Below are positions 5,406 to 8,524 of a stretch of DNA of 8,524 nt, piece after piece. Source of the DNA: an uncultured Eubacteriales bacterium (GTDB taxonomy: Bacteria > Bacillota_A > Clostridia > Oscillospirales > Oscillospiraceae); assembly GCA_900319835.1 (NCBI GenBank), contig ONPY01000113.1:1-8524 (forward strand), given 5' to 3'. The position numbers and the translations under genes were made by a program. Positions within the stretch are counted from its first letter, which is position 1; each line of letters starts with the position of its first letter. The notes under the pieces are model-generated. The model saw only the letters and a list, made by a program, of their open reading frames with translations. It was not told the origin of the DNA and made no database searches.

Positions 5406-6385
5406 CGAGTGAAGTGCAGCAGGCGGCTCTGGCCGGTGCGCCTGCTGCGGTAACGGATGCCCGCCGGCCGAAGGACCTCTTCGGCGTAGCGGGCCAGGTA
5501 CTTGGTGACGACGTTGCCGGGCGTCTCGCGATCGCCCAGTGCGGCCAGCAGCTCGGTTGCCGTGCCGGTCCACTCCCGGCGATCCTTCAAAAAAGCGACC
5601 AGCCGGAACAGCACCGGCGGGATCTGTTCCCGAAAGATCTCCTCACTGCCGCTGCGCTCCACCAGATGCCAGGTCAGGTTCTCAAAGCGCAGGTGCAGCT
5701 GCTGATCGTCCACATCCCGCCCGGTGACCAGAAGGGTGGCGGTATTGGAGCCGCGCAGGCGCTGGAGCACCATGTTGGTGTCCGCCGCCCCGGTGATGCC
5801 CGTGGAGCCGGAGAGCTGGTTGAAGGGATCACTGCTGTCCTGCTGCTTGCGCAGATGGTGCACCAGAACAATGGCAATCTTCTGGCTGTCGGCCAGATCC
5901 TTCAGGGCGGACATGTCGTCGTAGTCTGCCGAGTACAGCCCGTTCTTCCCGGCGGCGCTGCGGGAGTCCCGGGCCTTTTGCAGGGTGTCGATGATGACCA
6001 GCCTCGTCTCCGGGTAATCGCGCAGAGCCTGCAGGATCTGCTCCTCCAGCCCGCTGCCCAGCTTTCCGCAGGCGGTGGCAAAGCGCAAGCCCGCGGGCGC
6101 CTCGTCGGTCAGGCGGTAGAGCCGGTTCTGGATGCGGCCCATGGTGTCCTCCAGGCAGAGGTAGAGCACGTCGCAGCGGTGGGTGGCCATGCCCCAGAGC
6201 GGATCCCCGCGCGCCACCTGTAGACCCAGCCAGAGCATGAGCCAGCTTTTGCCAATCTTGCTGGAGCCGCCCAGCAGGGTCACGCCCATGGGGATAAGCC
6301 CGTCCGCGATGAAGGCGGTCTTCTCCAGCGGCGTGGAGAGCAGCGTGTCGGCGTCCACCACTCTCAGCTTCTCTGTGACCCTCAT
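5366..6385 (-). CDS. repA: RepA-like AAA/RecA-fold ATPase (replicative helicase type)
   Basis: From the ATG at 6385 the protein is 339 aa. It has a Walker A GSSKIGKS (40-47), an acidic YLCLED (74-80), Walker B LVIIDT (Asp133), a conserved VLVHHLRK (about 174-181) and SGSTGITGAADTNMVL (192-207). This is the arrangement of RSF1010 RepA-like hexameric helicases (AAA_25 group). A smaller C-terminal domain (about 235-325) resembles a winged helix. It probably supports element DNA replication, with the neighbouring iteron-like repeats as a possible partner. ATG 6385 is preferred because it overlaps the stop of a 15-codon leader (ATGA) and has GGAG 9 bases upstream; an in-frame TTG at 6400 is only one base from its GGAGG. 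The C-terminal codons are made of the 9-bp repeats. A fragment of a related gene lies at 7103-7207. Confidence 0.87.
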   Translation of the reverse strand: MRVTEKLRVVDADTLLSTPLEKTAFIADGLIPMGVTLLGGSSKIGKSWLMLWLGLQVARGDPLWGMATHRCDVLYLCLEDTMGRIQNRLYRLTDEAPAGLRFATACGKLGSGLEEQILQALRDYPETRLVIIDTLQKARDSRSAAGKNGLYSADYDDMSALKDLADSQKIAIVLVHHLRKQQDSSDPFNQLSGSTGITGAADTNMVLQRLRGSNTATLLVTGRDVDDQQLHLRFENLTWHLVERSGSEEIFREQIPPVLFRLVAFLKDRREWTGTATELLAALGDRETPGNVVTKYLARYAEEVLRPAGIRYRSRRTGQSRLLHFTRDSSDGHDGNPDI

Positions 6386-6429
6386 CCGAAACCACTCCAA
6401 TCCTCCCAGTGGGAGCAGGTTTTGTTCAT
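6382..6429 (-). CDS. 15-codon leader ORF coupled to repA
   Basis: ATG at 6429 opens MNKTCSHWEDWSGFG and ends in a TGA that overlaps the repA ATG (ATGA). A strong AAAGGAGG ends 11 bases upstream, the best ribosome site near repA, so ribosomes probably enter here and reinitiate on repA. It could be a regulatory leader peptide or the remnant of a longer gene. The CSHWEDW pattern is suggestive of the latter, but nothing proves a functional peptide. Confidence 0.45.
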   Translation of the reverse strand: MNKTCSHWEDWSGFG

Positions 6430-6606
6430 AGCTTCACATTCCTCCTTTCTGCTATGAATTGGTTTGATGACTGCTGTCGTTCTTCCCGGATGCCGTTCCT
6501 GCCCCGTCGCTACTGCGGCGTTTTGCTCCTTTGGTGCGCTCACTGCTTTTCGGCAGGTCCCTGCACACTTCGCGGGGAGCATATCCCATCCGGACGATCA
6601 TTCAAT
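6429..6606. repeat. 178-bp direct repeat, copy 1 (upstream region of repA)
   Basis: This segment matches 7197-7374 without gaps, with six mismatches that I count by eye. It contains the repA-leader ribosome site and a 49-codon frame. The copies are 768 bases apart. Similarity seems to fade rather than stop sharply at the right end. Confidence 0.92.
6452..6601 (-). CDS. Possible 49-aa ORF upstream of repA
   Basis: ATG at 6601 gives MIVRMGYAPREVCRDLPKSS and a basic, Ser-rich tail ending TAG just before the AAAGGAGG of the repA leader. I see no ribosome site, and a TGA immediately precedes the ATG. Of five differences from the copy at 7220-7369, three are silent in this frame, a slight hint that it was once coding, perhaps the 3' end of a lost gene. 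Five changes are too few to be decisive. Confidence 0.25.
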   Translation of the reverse strand: MIVRMGYAPREVCRDLPKSSERTKGAKRRSSDGAGTASGKNDSSHQTNS

Positions 6607-7102
6607 AGTGATATAGATTTCAACGCCTGATCAGTCGTGAAACTATCATAGTTGCTTGGCAAGTAACTTTCTATACCAGGATCTGACCAAAAAATTAGAG
6701 TGAAATCACTGAATTAGTACATAAATCAATATGTTTTCCGAAGAATAAAGAACTTCTCTCGAAAGTTGCCTCTGGAAAACTGGTCAGATTTTGACCATTT
6801 GGGCTTCTGCACTTGAAAAAATTTTGATTATGACTGTCCTTTTTGAGATCAGATTTCTCTGGGCACTACCTTCGCATTTATGATAGCAAGCGGTTTAGAC
6901 GATTAACATGTCAGGATTTGAGATGAAAAAAACGAGCAAAGAAAAGGAAAAGTACTGAAATCGCTTAGAACTATCAGATACTGTGCATGTTTTCTTGAAT
7001 ATGACCTAAAAGGATCTCTCATTTTTTGAGAGATTGTCTCTTTAGAAAAGATTTTTCTTTCAGTGCCCACGTCGAAATAATCATAGTAAGCAGTTTGAGC
7101 AA
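6607..7102. other. AT-rich non-coding gap between the two repA loci
   Basis: About 490 bp with clearly lower GC than the flanking operon and no convincing gene on either strand. It holds adjacent palindromes at 6641-6653 (AACTAT-c-ATAGTT) and 6651-6667, an inverted repeat TGGTCA-gattt-TGACCA (6781-6797), and a hairpin at 7014-7034. Diverged direct copies lie at about 6880-6905 and 7082-7105. It may contain the repA promoter and operators, but I could not place a promoter confidently. Confidence 0.6.
7014..7034 (-). terminator. Hairpin downstream of the repA fragment
   Basis: ATCTCTCA (7014-7021) and TGAGAGAT (7027-7034) form a perfect 8-bp stem with a T5 loop. On the minus strand it is followed by CCTTTT, so it may be a weak terminator; a chance hairpin in AT-rich DNA is also possible. 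Confidence 0.3.
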
Positions 7103-7207
7103 TTAGTCTGCCGAGTATAGCCCCTTCTTCCCGGCAGCGTTGCGGGAGTCCCGGGCTTTCTGCAGGGTATCGATGATGACCAGCCTCGTCTCCGGGTAGC
7201 TGCACAT
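7103..7207 (-). pseudogene. Fragment of a second repA gene
   Basis: Bases 7104-7198 match repA bases 5922-6016 with seven differences, five of them silent, so this is a remnant of a related but distinct repA rather than a fresh copy. An ATG at 7207 opens a 34-codon frame, MCSYPETRLVIIDTLQKA... to GLYSAD, in the correct repA frame and retaining the Walker B region. It stops at TAA (7103-7105). The upstream flank (7197-7374) matches the repA upstream region, so an internal deletion of 412 bases, counted on the intact copy, removed Walker A and the N-terminus; the break has the 2-base overlap TA. The ribosome site abuts the ATG by one base, so expression is doubtful. Confidence 0.85.
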
Positions 7208-7374
7208 TCCTCCTTTCTGCTATGAATTGGTTTGATGACTGTTGTCGTTCTTCCCGGATGCCGTTCCTGCCCCGTCACTACTGCGGCGTTTTGCTCCTTT
7301 GGTGCGCTCACTGCTTTTCGGCAGGTCCCGGCACACTTCTCGGGGAGCATATCCCACCCGGACGATCATTCAAT
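7197..7374. repeat. 178-bp direct repeat, copy 2
   Basis: Gap-free match to 6429-6606 with six mismatches. It is joined at its left edge to the repA fragment. The right edge dissolves into AT-rich DNA unlike that next to copy 1. Confidence 0.92.
7220..7369 (-). CDS. Possible 49-aa ORF, second copy
   Basis: Same length and frame as the ORF at 6452-6601, differing by Met5 to Val and one Ser to Asn. TGA again directly precedes the ATG and no ribosome site is seen. Probably non-functional and retained only as part of the duplicated segment. Confidence 0.2.
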   Translation of the reverse strand: MIVRVGYAPREVCRDLPKSSERTKGAKRRSSDGAGTASGKNDNSHQTNS

Positions 7375-7403
7375 TGTGGAATAGGCAAAGACACCTCCAA
7401 TAC

Positions 7404-7502
7404 TCTATTGCACACTTTTTTTCGATATTGGTAATACTACTTAAAGAATTTAAGGGGATTTTTTTCGGACCGAAAACTACTCTCACTATTCTATTGCACA
7501 CT
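7404..7502 (+). repeat. 13-bp direct repeat with intervening palindromes
   Basis: TCTATTGCACACT occurs at 7404-7416 and 7490-7502, 86 bases apart, each followed by a T-rich run. Between them are CTTAAA-gaa-TTTAAG (7440-7454) and TTTTCGG-a-CCGAAAA (7462-7476). The arrangement suggests protein-binding sites. Confidence 0.6.
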
Positions 7503-7598
7503 ATTTTTGCAAAACGTCTGGGTTGGTTTGAAAAATTGTAGTTTTTTCTTTGGCTACACAGCTTTTCTTTTCTATTTCAAATTGTATTTCTGAGGAGG

Positions 7599-7630
7599 TT
7601 TTCTGTACCCCTCCCACTAAGTACAGAAAA
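7599..7630. repeat. 10-bp-arm hairpin
   Basis: TTTTCTGTAC (7599-7608) and GTACAGAAAA (7621-7630) are perfect inverted copies with a 12-base loop. An alternative pairing of GGAGG (7594-7598) with CCTCC (7610-7614) would exclude it. The right arm starts the first 127-bp repeat. Confidence 0.65.
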
Positions 7631-7860
7631 ATGGCGCTTTTTTGAGGTACATTTCATAGAAAGTTTACAGTTATGATGAAATTTTTATTGGGTTGAGGTT
7701 GTCCGCTCTCAGTACCTGAGAATCATCACGAACACCCCTTCACTAAGTACAGAAAAAATGCCGGTTTTGCAGGGCGCGTTCACAGAATATTTACAATTAA
7801 GGCGAAATGTTTTTTGAGCTTGAGGTTGTCTGCCCTCATTACCTAGGCAGTGGCAAACGC
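7615..7860. repeat. Two diverged ~127-bp tandem repeats
   Basis: Copy A (7615 to about 7733) and copy B (7741 to about 7860) both begin CACTAAGTACAGAAAAA and include TTGAGGTTGTC followed by TACCT. Apart from one A in the run they align without gaps across the interior. Only copy A has the left hairpin arm. Neither copy has a shared open frame (copy A is broken by stops), so the similarity is at the DNA or RNA level. Confidence 0.75.
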
Positions 7861-7953
7861 CGATTTACAACCAAAGAGAGATCTTTATATGTTTTTTTCT
7901 GTGAACGACAGAATAGAAGCACTGAAGAGGCACTGAAGAGGATATTCCGAATA

Positions 7954-7985
7954 GAAAAAGGTCTGATCCCGAAAGACCAGACCTT
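7954..7985 (-). terminator. Rho-independent terminator of tnpV
   Basis: On the minus strand, AAGGTCTG and CAGACCTT (7985-7978 and 7965-7958) form an 8-bp stem with a 12-nt loop, and the stem runs into CCTTTTTC. It lies 28 bases past the tnpV stop. Confidence 0.8.
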
Positions 7986-8012
7986 CTGTACTTTGAACTT
8001 TTGGGAATCCAA

Positions 8013-8378
8013 TCAAGCGTAAATCAAATCCCGATGGATGACCTCAGTCACCCGGTCCCGGATGCTGTTCATCTGCCGCACCCACTCCATCTGGTTTTCT
8101 GCCTTGAGCTTTTCTGTGACGCCTTCCCTTGGCGCCATTTGCTCCATCAGCAAATCGAGCATTTTCTCTGCCTGTTTGTCGATTTCTTCAAGATGAGCAT
8201 TGAGCGACCCACTGAGCAGCATTCCGGTATAGATGGGTTCCCTATGCTGTTGCAGATACCGCTTCCGCCTTCGCCCCCAAACGCCAATTTTCGGCTCGGG
8301 CGGCGGGGTCAGGTCGGGGATGAGATAGTCGCCCTCCCAATGATAGGTGCCGCCAAGCTGTTCAAACAGTGACTTCAT
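8013..8378 (-). CDS. tnpV: TnpV-family transposon-encoded protein
   Basis: A 121-aa protein with the full TnpV signature: MKSLFEQLGGTYHWEGDYLIPDL at the N-terminus, a central basic WGRRRKRYLQQHR, a helical LNAHLEEIDKQAEKMLDLLMEQM, and the C-terminal ENQMEWVRQMNSIRDR then LIYA. TnpV was named from Tn4451-type transposons, where it accompanies the large serine recombinase TnpX; its biochemical role is not established. Length matches the family. The ATG at 8378 has AAAGGAG about 7 bases upstream and overlaps the 3' end of the upstream parB by 17 bases, so the two are co-translated. A terminator follows. It appears intact and belongs to a different backbone from the mob/repA operon. Confidence 0.93.
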   Translation of the reverse strand: MKSLFEQLGGTYHWEGDYLIPDLTPPPEPKIGVWGRRRKRYLQQHREPIYTGMLLSGSLNAHLEEIDKQAEKMLDLLMEQMAPREGVTEKLKAENQMEWVRQMNSIRDRVTEVIHRDLIYA

Positions 8379-8524
8379 TGCAGACTCCTTTCCGGCTGTT
8401 CGCCTTCGCTTTTCCGTTTGTCTTGCGCTGTTTCTGCCAGATTTCCAAAAGCTGAAGGATCGTCTCCTCCATGCGTTCGGGCGTATAGGAACGCGGGAAA
8501 TAGGTTTCGATCTTGTCCATCGGG
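8362..8524 (-). CDS. ParB-family protein, 3' end only (runs off window)
   Basis: The last 53 codons of a gene whose 5' part is beyond the window edge. MDKIETYFPRSYTPERMEETILQLLEIWQKQRK resembles the C-terminal segment of element-borne ParB proteins and aligns in pattern with the end of the first ParB (FFPPRYTNEEIRRDIL). A Lys/Ala/Asn-rich tail ends with TGA at 8362-8364, 17 bases inside tnpV. Identification from so short a piece is moderate. If right, the window has two different parB genes. Confidence 0.7.
   Translation of the reverse strand, partial: PMDKIETYFPRSYTPERMEETILQLLEIWQKQRKTNGKAKANSRKGVCNEVTV

Larger units (their letters stand above)
7375..7957. other. AT-rich non-coding region with nested repeats
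   Basis: About 580 bp separates the repA-type element from the TnpV/ParB backbone. I see no supported gene. It holds a 13-bp direct repeat, two small palindromes, a 10-bp-arm hairpin, two ~127-bp tandem repeats and an 11-bp tandem duplication (GCACTGAAGAG at 7919-7929 and 7930-7940). A replication origin, regulatory region or decayed junction are all possible. Confidence 0.6.

Noticed and set aside
6409..6630. Plus-strand 73-codon ORF in the 178-bp repeat
   Set aside because: Most differences between the two repeat copies change amino acids in this frame, and there is no ribosome site.
7123..7132. Third copy of CCTTCTTCCC as a right-hand attachment site
   Set aside because: It lies inside the repA fragment, where the match follows from one base change in coding sequence, and the flanks do not match the tRNA.
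7807..8022. 71-codon plus-strand ORF starting MFFELEVV
   Set aside because: It begins inside a tandem repeat whose other copy has a stop at the same place. It runs through the tnpV terminator into tnpV, and has only a weak ribosome site.

Overview
The window looks like the junction of a bacterial chromosome and an integrated mobile element in a Gram-positive host, most likely a gut Clostridia/Oscillospiraceae-type Bacillota. The reasons are near-consensus AGGAGG ribosome binding sites, tRNAs with encoded CCA, and a gene set (Tn916-type integrase, MOBP relaxase with MobC, ParB, YdbC/PC4, RepA-like ATPase, TnpV) typical of integrative and mobilizable elements in that group. The host assignment is inference.

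Bases 20-240 are chromosomal: elongator tRNA-Met(CAT), tRNA-Trp(CCA) and a 14-bp-stem terminator. A tyrosine recombinase reads toward the tRNA-Trp gene from the right, so the element probably entered near or in tRNA-Trp. From about 350 to 6430 every gene is on the minus strand. In transcription order they are a 15-codon leader, a RepA/RecA-fold ATPase, a YdbC/PC4-like ssDNA-binding gene, an unrecognised 132-aa gene, mobC, mobA, parB, a small excisionase-like HTH gene, and the integrase. The integrase has its own promoter and is separated from the upstream genes by a GC-rich hairpin. mobC/mobA, mobA/parB and leader/repA overlap, which implies translational coupling. Three adjacent hairpins upstream of mobC are the best oriT candidate. 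Conjugative transfer machinery (VirB4, T4CP) is absent here, so the visible part resembles a mobilizable rather than self-transmissible element.

The element shows decay. parB carries a one-base insertion in a C5 run, and the YdbC gene has a Trp-to-amber nonsense codon at codon 30. A second, diverged copy of the repA locus survives only as a fragment at 7103-7374, with a 412-bp internal deletion. The two repA loci are separated by about 490 bp of AT-rich DNA without convincing genes.

From 7375 to 7990 lies another AT-rich non-coding stretch with a 13-bp direct repeat, small palindromes, a strong hairpin and two diverged ~127-bp tandem repeats. A different backbone then begins: a TnpV gene with its own terminator, preceded by the 3' end of a second, unrelated-looking parB that runs off the window. 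The window is therefore a mosaic of at least two elements.

The most interesting non-gene signals are 9-bp iteron-like repeats in opposed orientation at the 3' end of repA, a near-perfect inverted repeat that brackets the integrase promoter and terminator, a perfect palindrome inside parB, and the three-hairpin oriT candidate.
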